In this document: in pieces, positions 20,053 through 31,634 of the stretch
How the letters are laid out: the number at the start of each line of letters is the position of its first letter
How positions within the stretch are numbered: position 1 is the first letter of the stretch
Assembly: GCA_027559495.1 (NCBI GenBank)
Contig: JAMXSV010000004.1
Span: 2,903,001 to 2,967,000 of the forward strand
Direction of reading: 5' to 3'
DNA length: 64,000 nucleotides
From: Aurifilum marmelostoma
Lineage: Eukaryota; Ascomycota; Sordariomycetes; Diaporthales; Cryphonectriaceae
Translations under genes and position numbers: made by a program
Notes under the pieces: model-generated
Seen by the model: the letters and a program-made list of their open reading frames with translations, nothing else
What the model was told of the DNA's origin: nothing
Databases searched by the model: none

Positions 20053-20803
20053 ATGGACATCACAAGCATCACCGCACATCTCGACAAGCTCGACGGCAAC
20101 ATCGACGACCTGGAGGCTGCGTTGAAACCTCTTCTCTCTAATCTCAATGAGACCGCATCAAAGCTCCCTCTGCTCGACAGGGCCAAGCTCTACGTCCTCG
20201 TCGCGTACGCCATCGAGAGCAGCCTGCACTGTAGGACACAGACCATTCCTCCCCCCCCCCTCCTCGAGCACCCTCGCTAACCCCTGCTCCAGCCGCCCTG
20301 CGCCTTGGGGGCGTGGACATAAAAACACACGCAATCTCCACAGAGCTCGCTCGTCTGAAGCAGTATTTTGAGAAAATCAAGAAAGCCGAGGAAGTCCCAG
20401 CCGAGAGGACGCAGGCTCTTGATAAGCAGGCCGCCATCCGCTTCATCAAGGCTGACTTGGTGCGTATATGTCTCCCATCACCCCAAGTTTATTGTTCAAC
20501 TCTTTACGACCATACTAACCCCGCCCGAAGGCCGACAACACCGACATCAATGCCAAGTTGAAGGAGAAATTGGCCAAGGAGCGAGAGAAGGCCGCTGCCA
20601 AGGCGGCTGCTCAGAAGGGCACGAAGCGACCTGCTGAAGAATTAAAGCCTGATGAAGCCGCCAAGGCCGAGAGTCCTGGTGGAGATAGCAGCTCGAATGA
20701 GGAGGGCCAGATTGAAGAGCCCGAGAAGAAAAAGCCCAAGAAGTTCAGGGCGGGCAAGCCCAGGGGTGACAAGAAGACCAAGAAGGGAAAAAAGAAGAAT
20801 TAA
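20053..20803 (+). CDS. LRP1: Exosome cofactor LRP1/RRP47 (C1D family)
   Basis: Three exons (20053-20230, 20293-20459, 20531-20803) give 205 residues. The N-terminal Sas10/C1D domain is seen as ITAHLDKLDGNIDDLEAAL, then LLDRAKLYVLVAYAIESSLHSALRLGGVD across the first intron, then HAISTELARLKQYFEKIK. The C-terminus is a long Lys/Ala/Glu tail ending ...KKTKKGKKKN, a typical RNA-binding extension. Rrp47 stabilises the nuclear exonuclease Rrp6 and helps the exosome process rRNA, snoRNA and snRNA ends. Splice phases close exactly and the ATG starts the conserved first helix. Confidence 0.92.
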
Positions 20804-22041
20804 GAGGCCCTCGCACCGCAGATCACCAGCACGTTTTACACCATTTCCGCGAGACCTCCTGGAGGTTAAGTCTCTCTCTGGTAGCTCTGCATCGAGCACA
20901 TAGCTCCAGATACCAGACTTCTTTGCCATACAGGCTAACGGGCTCACTCCAATATGGCTGGGCGAGGGATGTCATTCCTAGCCTACTTCGGCCACAGTGC
21001 GGTCATCGAGATGTCTGTTGTACACTACAACCACAGCATTCTGTATTCTCTAAACGGCGAGCCGCGGCTGCATTTGAGAAAACGAGCAATGTCTGGACAG
21101 GCCGTCTGGACACAGCTGGCTTATGGACAAAGCAGGTTTCTATGGAGAGCTGTCCACATCCGATCAAACACGTTCTGAAGCTCCCGTGGGCACGCTTCAG
21201 GACACATTCTCCGGCATTAGAGCACATGACGTTCATAGACGTCCGTCACCGATCTCTTCGCAAGGTCTTGCCTCTAGAAACTGGACTATTGGGAAACTTC
21301 AGAAAGTGCAGCGCTGAGTCGTCTAGAGCATTGCTCAAGTAATTGCTTCATCACATGGAGTGATAGGAGTAGGGTTGGAGACCGAAGGAATTCGGTAGGC
21401 CGACATTAGATAGATACCCCACGAGTACTGATATAGATTCACTCCCTAATGCCGAGGTCATGATCATTTCCATAAAGTATAGGGACAAAAAGGGTCATAA
21501 CCCAGTCAGTAGTCCAGGCTATGTCAAGAGCCATTTCATGATGCAGACATCAGTGATTAATTTGCACAGATCAATATGGAATTCTGCACCATTGTGCCCT
21601 TTTTTGCCCTTCATATCAACCTTCATCTCGACCTGGCTACTCTGTTCCAACTGTAAATGTGGGAAGAAAAAAAAAAGAAGATATATTCTTCTTTACTGGA
21701 AAATAGTCAAGTTCCTCAGGCCTGGCTGCCAGTGATCCGGCAATAGGCATGGACTTGGCAGCATACAGCGTACAGTCATGCCCCTGCATGCCCTGGTAGC
21801 GGGGACCCCCACCCTGCAAGGCCCTAGACCCATGTGAGAATTAGCACGATTTCCATTGGCTTCCAGGCCCATTACTTAAGCCAATTTTTTGCCTTTCTGC
21901 CGCGGCCGTTCAACCATGACTTTCCGAGCTTTCCTCTTCAGAACCTACTCATCCTCTCCTCAGTTTCGTCACGACAACGACAAACGAGACCTCATCTTCC
22001 CCTCAACGCACACACGCACCCACACATTCGATATCTCAACA
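20804..22041. other. Intergenic region, no supported gene
   Basis: 3' flank of LRP1 and promoter/leader of the CHCH protein. Overlapping frames at 20923-21342 have no motif. The last ~150 bp before 22042 are pyrimidine-rich with CACA stretches, as expected for a leader. Confidence 0.5.
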
Positions 22042-22682
22042 ATGCCTCGCCAAAGATCTGCCGGCGCCGGTCGCGCCCCCGCCCGCCCTACCGTCCCCAC
22101 GCGGACTTCCACACAGCCCCAGTCTCAGCAGCAGACCCGACCCGCTGCAACCTACGCCGCCCCCGCGACACAGGCTCCTCACCAGCCTCCTCCCACCGCC
22201 CAGGCGCCTGCGTCGTCTGGCGGTTCCGGTCTCTTTGGCCAGATGGCCAGCACTGCTGCGTATGTCGCATCCCTTGTCCCAAAACACACACTCTCCCCCT
22301 GTGTCCATGTTTCCTGTCCCTCGGGAAAAATATGGCGTATGAATGTGGCAAGAGCGATTTTGTTTCTCATAAAAGTTCGGTAAATGCTGACCAACGATAT
22401 TTCCCTGCATATAGAGGCGTCGCAGTCGGCCACACCGTCGCCAACGGCATAATGGGCATGTTCGGCGGCTCCTCGTCCAGCGAGCCCGCAGAGGCCTCCC
22501 CGCAGGCCGCCGCGCCCCAGCAGCAGAACTCGTACTACGCCAACCAGCAGGCCGACCCCAACTGCGCCATGGCTACCAAGAGCTTCACGAGCTGCATGGA
22601 CGAGCACCAGGGCAACATGTCCATCTGCGGCTGGTACATGGAGCAGCTCAAGGCCTGCCAGGCCGCTGCTAGCAAGTACTAA
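22042..22682 (+). CDS. MIX17: Twin-CX9C mitochondrial protein MIX17/CHCHD2-like
   Basis: Two exons (22042-22259 and 22415-22682) give 161 residues. A Pro/Gln/Ala/Thr-rich N-terminus beginning MPRQRSAGAGRAPARPT resembles the basic disordered leader of CHCHD2/10. A small-residue helix follows (STAAGVAVGHTVANGIMG). The CHCH fold has two exact CX9C pairs: NCAMATKSFTSC and ICGWYMEQLKAC. Proteins of this type are imported into the intermembrane space and oxidised by Mia40, and they affect respiratory complex and cristae function. The intron falls inside the GVAVG helix, with phases matching. Confidence 0.93.
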
Positions 22683-23051
22683 GCCCTGGGGCACGGGTTT
22701 CTGCAGACGGATAGTGTACAAGAATATGCCAGGGAAAAGAAACAAAATTAATAAGACAAGAACGGCGTCGAGTGTCTCCGGAATCTCGTTGGGAATCAAT
22801 GGGCGGGAGAACAAGAGAAAAGAATCATCTGGTTTTTACTCGACCCTTCACGGGTCTGATGTGAGACAGATAGATCGGGAAATAAGAATCTCGACTCATC
22901 ATAGCATAATCGCACTTGATTGCATTGCATCGCGGTTTGAAGCAGCGATGCTCCGCAGATGCTTGCGAAAAGAAGAGAAAAAAATTAAAATTACAAAATT
23001 CAAGTGGCATCGATGTCCACACTCTTAGGAAAGGGATCCGCTCTAGGATTT
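22683..23051. other. Convergent 3' region
   Basis: Shared 3' flank between MIX17 (plus) and the UBX-domain gene (minus). AT-rich, no coding sequence. Confidence 0.6.
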
Positions 23052-24625
23052 CTACTTGTCCTTATCATCGTCGTCGTTCCGGGGCTCAAAGTTCAGCTAT
23101 TCCTCGTTAGAATGTATGTCTGTGACAGTGCTCACGCTTGGGTCGGTCTGAGGAGAAAAAGACTTACCGAGTTTCCGTTGTAGAGCTGGTGGTCCCTCCG
23201 CCTGTCATCAGGGTTCTGAAAGCCCTTGATCCGCCCACCACCCTCCCTTCCTGATGTCGATGCTTGAGTCTGGCTCTGGTCTTGCTGGGCCGCAGTAACC
23301 GTCTGTCCACCACCGCTACCACCGCTGCCACCTGATCCCAAGCCCCCGAGCGCACCCGCGATCCCACTCAGGATGCTCATCACGAAATGCAACACAGCCG
23401 TGACGAGCCTCGAAACAGGGTTTGTGAGTCCGGCGTTCAGGCTCGTGTAGGCTTCCGAGTACCGATCGACGGGGGTGAGCACAAGCGTTGCGCTCGGCGT
23501 CAGCCCCAACTTCTCCAGGCTTTGCTCCTCCTCCGTGGCGTGGTCGATCGCGCGGTTCGGCAGCGGCGTCAGGATCACCTTGAACGTGTATGGTTCTCGC
23601 CCGTCGGTGCGGCTCTCGTCGATCCATTTCCGCACGTCCTGAATAAGCGTGGCTCCGGACGGAAACCGCGTCCTGATGGTCGATCCGTCGAAAAGCCGGA
23701 TCTGAAGAGCACACTGGTCGTGTCTTCTCGAGACCGACGAGGATGCGGCTGGTACCGAGACCGAGGAAGCCTCAGGAATAGGCGTGCTAACCTCTTCGCC
23801 CGCTGCAGCCCGCCGCTCGGCCTCCCTCTCCTGCCTTCGCAACTCCTCCCGTGCCTTTCGTTCGGCCTTGTCATCCGCGATGAGCTTCAGCACGCGCGCC
23901 CTCTCCTCGCGCGCCTTGGCTTTACGCTCTGCGAGTTGCTGTGAGGCCTTCTTCACCGCGTCGCTCTGCTTTGCTTTAGGGTCCGGAGTCTGGTCCTGGA
24001 ACTCGTCGGCGGGCATCTTGCCCTTGTCCTGGCGTCGCTGCTCTTTTTCGATATCATCACGCTCTCTGCGTGCCGCTGCTTGTTGCCTCCCAGAATCGCT
24101 GTGCTGTGGAGCAAGGGCCTCGGATGTGCTCGAGGCCGGTGCTGCTTGACCATCGGGTTGAGTCGTCTGAGTTGGGATAACAGAGGCAGTCGAGTTGTCT
24201 GTGGGAGATACGGTGGCCATAGGAGCAGGAGTCGCAGGCTGTACACCAGGAGAAGCACCGGAAGCAGTCTGTGCTTGGCTCTCCGTCTGTGCCGCAAGAG
24301 CATTTCCAACCCTCCTCAAAAACTCATCCTTCTCCGTACCAGCAGCCACATACTCCTTCAGCTCTCCATTCTTGATGACCACCAGCGTAGGGATCTTGGG
24401 CAGTGGAAAGATGGCGGCCAGGAATCCTGCCTCCTGAGACCCGGCCTCGAGCCTGAGCACGACGGCCTCCTTCTCCAGCGAGGGCGCAATGGTAATGTCC
24501 GTAAGGAACTCGTCCTCCCATGTCTTGCTCTCCTCCTGACCGTCTGTCACAAAGCACACAACAAGCTTTGACTGCTGCAGGGCGGTCGATATGCCCTGCT
24601 GCAGAGTTCCGGTGAAGAACAACAT
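23052..24625 (-). CDS. UBX-domain protein of the UBXN4/erasin type (ERAD)
   Basis: Two exons (24625-23168 and 23096-23052) give 500 residues. The N-terminus MLFFTGTLQQGISTALQQSK opens a thioredoxin-like UAS-type domain (VVCFVTDGQEESKTWEDEFL, then IPTLVVIKNGELKEYV). A long Ala/Gln/Thr linker and a charged coiled-coil follow (ERKAKAREERARVLKLIADDKAERK). The UBX domain begins near residue 330 (CALQIRLFDGSTIRTRFPSGATL) and ends ...ATLVLTPVDRY. A hydrophobic segment (LVTAVLHFVMSILSGIAGAL) would insert as a hairpin in the ER membrane, and the end is LYNGNSLNFEPRNDDDDKDK. Proteins like this recruit Cdc48/p97 to the ER for degradation of misfolded proteins. The start was chosen at the conserved MLFFTGTLQQG rather than an upstream in-frame ATG at 24811. 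Confidence 0.9.
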
Positions 24626-25302
24626 CTTTGTGAGATGTATCCTCAGGAGATGCTCCTCAACTGGGTTGTTTGGGCCACTTGTTGATGATTTTGTTATGAT
24701 TGCAATGACTGAGTTTGCAGGAAAGACCAAGCAGGTTCGCAGAACGAATTTTATCTCTAGAAGAAAACACAACAACAGAGGACTGTTTGTGTCGATTTGG
24801 TAAGCTGCCACCTTTCCGAGTATGCTTGCGACATATGAATAGATTAGTGCTGCACAGAGGGGGAGCTACTGCAGGGTATCCCCAAAGCTAGGGGGTCACT
24901 GAACCCCCTCCTTGCTCCCTGGAGCTCGGCAAGCTGCGGCCCTAAAAGCTCCACTGGTCAACCGCCTAGAGCTTGTTGCATCATCGCCCAAAACTTTCGA
25001 TGCACCCATTCCATTTCCAAAACCCTCGCCAAATTCGACCGCGAAGATCGACCTGGACCACGTCAACCAGACGTCGAAAGCTTCAACATCTGTGGCTGCA
25101 GATCGAGGAGATCTGCAATTGCATCCAACTGGTCACAACCTATCGCAGGAAACATCCAGAGGCTTGATCAGTGCATCCGCATCCTCCGGCAGAAGATATC
25201 TGGTCCCCTCCTGGAGCACCGGAGCGGACCACCTTCGACATCTCCCAGTCTGGCTGGGCAGCATACGGCTGCGCATTGGAGCGTCTTTTCTCCCTCCAAC
25301 CT
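24626..25302. other. Divergent promoter region
   Basis: Upstream DNA of the UBX gene (minus) and SHY1 (plus). A long open frame runs through this stretch (24912 onward) but has no homology-like content and conflicts with the SHY1 reading. Confidence 0.5.
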
Positions 25303-26558
25303 ATGATGAAGGCCTTCACGCGCCTAGCACGGCCCTCGCCGGCCAAGCAGACCGTACAGACGCTCACAAACTCGGCCCCCCCGACCGCGCACGATTCACC
25401 ACCACCAGCAGCGACCCTTCTCCCAAACACGGCGCCGCGCTCAGTATAACGAGCCCCGCCAGCCAGCCGACGACCCCAACTTTCACTCCATCCTCGACAA
25501 CCCACCACAGCTGGTGCGCACCGGCCGCCGCCACGGACCAGGCCTGATCATCCTTGCCATCATCCCCATCACGGCCTTCGCGCTGGGCACCTGGCAGGTC
25601 TACCGGCTGCAGTGGAAGACGGACCTGATCGCCAAGTGCGAGGACCGCCTCGTGCGGGAGCCTCTACCACTGCCACCACGCATCGACCCGGAGGCCATCG
25701 GCGACTTCGACTACAGGCGTGTTGTCACGCGCGGCCGCTTCCGACACGACCAGGAGATGCTGATCGGGCCGCGGATGCGGGAAGGCGAGCAGGGGTACAT
25801 GGTCGTGACGCCGCTTGAGAGGGAGGGCGGCAGCACGGTGCTCGTAAACCGGGGGTGGATATCGAAGCGGCTTGGGGACAGGAGGAAGAGGGCGAGGGAG
25901 TCGATGCCGCAAGGGGAAGTGGAGGTGGAGGGGCTGCTGAGGGAGCCGTGGAAGAAGAACATGTTCACACCTGAGAACAGGCCGGACAAGGGCGAGTTCT
26001 ACTTCCCTGATGTGAGGCAGATGGCCGAGCTGACGGGGGCACAGCCGGTGTGGATTGAAGCCACGATGGGTAAGTGCTTTGCGCCTCTTGTCTTGGAAAG
26101 CAGTCATTCTTTATCAAGAGTTTTCAATCCTCTGTGGACTGCCTGCTGACTGACTGCTATTCTGTAGACCCGAATTATATGCAGGTCATGGAGTATGAAG
26201 CCAAGGGCATTCCTCTGGGAAGACCTGCCGAGGTCAATCTGAGGAACAACCACGCCCAGTACATCTTCACTTGGTGAGCAACCCTCTCATCTTCTCCCAT
26301 CAGTATGAGGGCTAGACTGCGCTCAGCTTCTCCTGTCTTCCCTTCCTCAGCATCCGGCAAAGAGTTGCCATGCTGGTTGCATGCGCGGCCTTTCCCTGGT
26401 TTGCACGCTTTGCGCTTCTGATCCTAAACATGACTCGGCATGCTAACACCCCTCACAGGTATAGTCTGTCCCTCGCTACAGCTATAATGATGTGGATGGT
26501 CATCAAAAAGCCACCATCCGAGGTGGCCAAGCGTGTTCGCAGGAACACGCAGTGGTAA
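25303..26558 (+). CDS. SHY1: SURF1/Shy1 cytochrome c oxidase assembly factor
   Basis: Proposed exons 25303-25353, 25445-26069, 26168-26273 and 26459-26558 give 293 residues with exact frame closure. The conserved core starts YNEPRQPADDPNFHSILDNPPQL and continues to membrane helix 1 (GLIILAIIPITAFALGTWQVYRLQWK). The intermembrane-space domain includes GPRMREGEQGYMVVTPL, VLVNRGWISK and EFYFPDVRQMAELTG. Helix 2 is YSLSLATAIMMWMVIKK near the C-terminus. Shy1 hands haem a/copper-containing Cox1 intermediates on during complex IV assembly in the inner membrane. The presequence is uncertain: either a 91-nt intron (25354-25444) joins MMKAFTRLARPSPAKQT to YNEPRQ, or the frame changes at the seven-C run 25376-25382. 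Its stop lies 50 bp from the CENP-T stop. Confidence 0.9.
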
Positions 26559-26608
26559 GAGGAGCTTGCTCTTTACACATTGTGATGTTCGCAAGTATCG
26601 TCACGATA
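26559..26608. other. 50-bp tail-to-tail junction of SHY1 and CENP-T
   Basis: The two convergent stop codons are separated by 50 bp, so their 3' UTRs must overlap and form complementary transcripts. Confidence 0.85.
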
Positions 26609-28503
26609 TCAACCCACTTCTTCGTCCTCTCCTGCAGCGGGCTTTCGCCGTCTCTTCTTTGTAGGCGCTGGAGCAGGCATGCGAAGTTCCTGCAAAAGCT
26701 CCCTAGGCAGATGTCTCTGCGCAAGCGCATAGGCCGTTGCTGAAGCGCTCGTCTGCCGTTGTCTAGAAATGAAGGAAGAATAAAATCAGGAACCGATTAG
26801 GTAGACATGTACATACTTTCAAAGAAACACACCAGGAAACCCCGTGATACCCAGGTGTCAAACAGATGGCGGGAACAGGAGAATAAAGGAACATACCTCC
26901 TCATGAGAGTCAGCATGTCGCTCTCGTTGATGGTCGTCCGCCCTTTTGCATGATTTGCATATGCTCGGAGGTCATCGCCGAGCTGCTCAAAGAACCAGTC
27001 CGACGCCTGCATGATGGCCGACAGCGTGTCCGAGCCAATCTTAGTCTTGCCAGCGAACCGCTGTGCAAGCCGCTTGACAACACTCGTGGGAAGTGACGGG
27101 TATTCGATGCCATGACGAGAAATCTTCTTGCCGGGCTTCCTCACCTGTCCTGGCGACGACTTGGATGATACCTGTCTCGCAAGGATGGCCTCTGCTGCTC
27201 TATCTCCAGCCTCAGAAACATCGTCGTCGTCGTCGTTTCGTCCTGCAAATTCCAGCAGCGGCGCATCGTCATCCTCTATGCTCATCTGCGGAGAGCGCGC
27301 ATCGTCAAATGGACGTGGTTCATCGCCGCTATCGTCAGCGTCAAAGCCAAAGGGTTCGTTCGCCGGCGATGACGAAGGGCCACGTCGGGGAGAAGACTGA
27401 ACCTGTGGGGCTAGGACCACCGTACTCTGGTCACCCGCGTCGAGGTTGAAGTCGATCTCCCCAAAGTCACTGACCCGCCCGCCCAATGTGTCCCGTCGCG
27501 CAGCCTCGTCGTCCAGCCTTTCAAGCGTGGCGTCCTCCTCCCCGCCCATGCCCGTACCGTCGCCCGTGTCGTCATCCCACTGCATCGCCTGCGGGAAAAA
27601 TCCAGAGTCGACGCCTCCATCACCATCATCACTCTGTCCATCACCAAGCGGACCGTAGTCGCTCATGCGGATGGAGTAGCGCTGCGACGGCCCCATCGTC
27701 GCCCTCCTCGGCATCTCGATGCTCTGCATCGTAAAGTTATCATCTAAGTCCTCGAGCCCGCTGCTCCTCGGCGGCCGTGGGAGCTCGCCGTCACTATCGG
27801 CATCCTCATCGATCGGCAGGGAGAAGCGCGGTCTGTCAATGGGGAACTCATCGTCGCTGTCGTCCGGGTCCTCGGGAATCGTGACCGCCGGCCGGCGTCC
27901 CAGGCCGCTCCGCTTCTTACGCGAGCCGCCCGTTGCGGTCGGATCGTCTGGCGACGAGGAGCTTGATGACGATATCACCTTGCTCTTGGGCGCCAGCGTC
28001 TTGCTCAGGGCGCGCAGGACATCCCGTGGCGTCTCGCGCTGGTCGCGGATCGAGCGCCGCCGGTTGCGACCCGGGGTGTTGATATCGTTGAGGGCGGCGC
28101 GGCGGGAGTCGAGGGCACGGATGGCGGCGCGGCCGTGAGGCGTGAACTGGGTGGGGGGCTTGCGTCCTGACGCGGAGAAAAGCTGTCTCGAGGAGGCGCG
28201 GAAGTCAACAACCTGGTTGCCTGGCGTGCGGATGGAGAAACGGGTGGTGGAAGTCGGAGGCGCAGAGGCGCGAGAGTTGTGGACGGGGGTGTGGGCCGGA
28301 TGGGGCTCGTCATCGCGGCTGCCGTTATCTGTGCGCCCTGGCGGGTGTGAGGAGCTGCGGCCTGGTGTCGTGCCGCCCCCGAGGGAGGTGGGCTGGCGTG
28401 AGCGACTTGATGGTGGTGCTGTTTGCATCTTGGAGGAGGAGGGCCCGCCGCGGATGGGCAGAGGGAGCCTGGAGGCCCCCGCTGAGCCCTGCGAGTTTGG
28501 CAT
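26609..28503 (-). CDS. CENP-T: Kinetochore histone-fold protein CENP-T
   Basis: Two exons (28503-26897 and 26762-26609) give 586 residues. The long N-terminal arm is disordered, rich in Ser/Pro/Arg, then acidic (DDSDDEFPIDRP, DDDDDVSEAGD), with repeated S/TP-type sites suited to phosphorylation. The C-terminal histone fold begins HGIEYPSLPTSVVKRLAQRF and continues through SAIMQASDWFFEQLGDDLRA and TINESDMLTLMRR. The conserved CENP-T end follows on exon 2 as LAQRHLPRELLQELRMPAP, finishing with KKRRRKPAAGEDEEVG. In the inner kinetochore CENP-T pairs with CENP-W on centromeric DNA, and its N-terminal arm recruits Ndc80. The order of features and length fit well. Confidence 0.93.
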
Positions 28504-31500
28504 TTTAGACCGCGCGCATGATCTTGGATGGACGAATTGTTTGTGTATTCGCCCTTGATTTCTGCTCGCAGATGATGCCCTCAGCTGCTGTTGGAGTTGC
28601 AGGGTTGATGTTGTCAGATTGTAATGCCTAAGCTACGCTTTCCAACCTCGATTGATGGTGGTAGACGCGTCTGGCGCGTCTGGCAGGGTTGCTATTCCAC
28701 TGCTGAGCGCTGTAGTCGAGCTAATGATGTGTGTAAATGTATAGGTGGGCACGGTGGGGTGACCCCAAGGCCTGTATCTTATCGATAGGTCACCGCTAAT
28801 GGTTGATCGCAGAGGCCTCTAGTCCCTATTGGGCCACTGCAACAGCGCGGACTGCTGGGTCCCTCTCCAGCCCAGCGCCTACTATGGACTTTGATTACTC
28901 CAGGGTCCAAGCCTGAGCCTCGTTCTCGAGCGAATAGGCGGACCCTTCTGGCGGCAAGATTTGCCATCCATGTGGCCGCCAGAGCCGCGTCTTGCATGTT
29001 CAGAAAGGCTGTTGCTAGCTTGGCGTTCCTTTTGAAGTACAGGCTAAGTTATGAAGCATCCAATTTGACCGTCGTCTGTGTCGGTAAAATGGAAAAATCT
29101 AGTCGTGCCCTGGATGAACCTTTTGGAAGATGGTTGAAGGTTCTTCTGAATTGTGCCAAAGGTGTGACGTTGTCGTACTCGGGCCTCTGGGCATCTCGAA
29201 TCGTCCTCCAACAGTAGGACATGCCCCAGAGAGCATCGGCGACCTGAACCATCGCGTGGGGCGTCATCTCTTCTCTCCCTCTTGAATGCTGAAACCTCAT
29301 GAGCATGAGAAGGCTGCGCGCCCATCAGGCGAGGCGAGGCGCAACACTTGCTATGGGGACTCTGGGAACGGAAACAGGACGCAGTCTCTCGTCCCGGATG
29401 ATCTATCCGTCAAGAAGGACTGACACGACGAGTTTTGAAACAACGAATCAGGCAATCCACATGTGCGCCCGTAGCGGCCCCCTGGACGAGCCAAAACACT
29501 GGGTGGTCCAAGGGAGCCTTGTTACATGACATGCTTCAAAGTTGCGCCAGGACTTTCTGGACACAACTGAGATACAGTTGACCTCCCCACCAAGGAGCAG
29601 GTGTTCACTTTATACATGCATGTGGACCATCAGCAGGGCAGCCTTGGATTGGGACTGCCAGCCGTACCATGGATGTACTCAATAATTCACCACCAAAAGA
29701 CCCGATCGAGGATCGTCTGCAGGCGTTTCCTCAGATGCATCTCTTGGCGAGAGCCTCGACAGCCATCAAACCTCCGGGCAGAGGTTTTGGCTGGCCAGAT
29801 CCACTGGCTAGCCTGATGAGCAGTCAGGATAAGGGCTGGATCAGGTCAGCATGTACAGAGCGCTCATGCCGACGATGACGAGGCCTCGAACCCCTGGAGG
29901 GTCTTGACAAGGCTCGCATCTCCCGATGATCCGGATTTCTCTGTTCCTCCGCATTTGCAAGTCAGATGTGGAACAGATATTCTCTCGGGAGGAGGGGGTT
30001 GTTGAAGAAGACGAAAATCCCGTGATACATCCTTCAGCCTCACCCCGCTCCGCTCTGGTTGTCCCTGACGTATGAAGCGTGGCGGCTCACTTCGGACGGA
30101 CCATCTGTCTCAATTCATCAAGTCTTACATGTTCTCCGAGAGACCGGATCGCAGCAGGAGTTCCTCACTCCTTCCCCGTTTCTTTCTTTCAAGTCACTGC
30201 CAGATAACAGCGATACCAGGTTGCAAAATGGTCACGATCTTCGTCTGTCATGAAAACAGACGACCAGCCAACTGGTTCTTGATATGGCTCTGTCGGCAGA
30301 ACAGCCGGCTGTAAGGCCAGGCAGAGATCTCCGTCCTATTTATCTACTCTGGAGGACCAACTGTAACCCAGGAGATCCTCTGCGCTTCAGGAGCTACAGA
30401 CGCACACCTCGCACTAGCGACGCTTCTTGCTTCCTGTTCCTGGACGTTGTGTTTCCTCACTGGCCACACACTGGGCGGCCTGGGTACATTCTAGAAGAAG
30501 TCTAACTTTCCAACGTGCATCATGACAAGCTTCATACTACGTAGCATGTACTTGCCAGAGCGTCTCAAACCCCCCCTCCCCCCTTCAATTGTCCAGAGGA
30601 AATCTGAGACAAAGGAAAGATACCAGAGGAGGTGTTGGTGGTTGAAAGTTCATCGACCTCGTCACCCGGGGGCGACCCCACCGTTGATGAAGAATTGCCC
30701 GAAGTGAGGTACTCGCTATCTCCCTGTCACAAAAGCGTCTGGTCCGCCCTAGTTCGTTACCCCTACCCGCTAGTGAGACCACTATGGTAGCCACCCGCCG
30801 TGCCGCCGTAACCCTTCAACCTGGCAAGCTGGTAGTAGTGCCTGGTCCGCCTGGATACGCCCCTTCGACGCTTGGGATGGTGCACCACCACTGGAGTTCG
30901 GGGCCCTGCTAGCACACTCAAGCACACCCTATCCGGCCCACTGTGCTGAGCCTGATCTTCCTGCCCGCGCGTGGTGTGCGTGTGCTACCCTTCTCTGGCC
31001 CTCCCCCCCCCCTTCTTCTCCCCAGCTGATCCCCTCCCTGACCTTCAACTCCCGTTCTCAAGTCGTGTTGCGGCTTCAATCCGTTCCGGTCGTGTCAAAA
31101 CATTTCTGTCTTTTATGCGGCAATACCAAGATTGATTTGTTCCTCCTGCATCCCTCCATCGCTTTTTGACCTCCTTGTGATCCTGGTGTGTTGTTCTCCT
31201 TTATTCTCCGTCACTTACTGCTGTCGTTATCACCACCAATCATCATCGCCAGCCATCATCGACAACATTACGTCGCACTGCGCGAAGAAAGAGGAGAAAG
31301 GCCTGAGCTCTGTGCCACCCCAGTCGAGCCCATAGGCCTACCCCTTGCCCTGCCTGCCCTGTTCTGCCCTGCCCTGTCTTGCCTTGCCTTGCAACTGGTC
31401 CTCTTTTGGTCTGCAAGCGCCACCCTGATTACCACCTCACACATTCACATCCACTCTATCACACATCCTGCTTCATATCTGCAACCACAGAACGGACAAC

Positions 31501-31634
31501 CAACTCCTTCGAAAGCTGCCGGACCAAGATTGAGGCTTAAACAAACGACTCTCCCCCCATCAACCTTCCCTTCTCTGCGATATTCAGCGACGACAAGTCC
31601 AATCTTTACAGAGCATCACCCGTTTGAATTTAAT
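28504..31634. other. 3.1-kb divergent intergenic region
   Basis: Between CENP-T (minus) and Rac1 (plus). The last ~700 bp before 31635 are strongly pyrimidine-rich and look like the Rac1 promoter and long leader. Between about 29049 and 30250 short coding-like segments appear in changing frames (listed separately as a finding), but no gene can be built. Confidence 0.45.

Noticed and set aside
24912..25547. 211-codon plus-strand frame at the SHY1 5' end
   Set aside because: Overlaps the real SHY1 frame in another phase and has no homology-like content.
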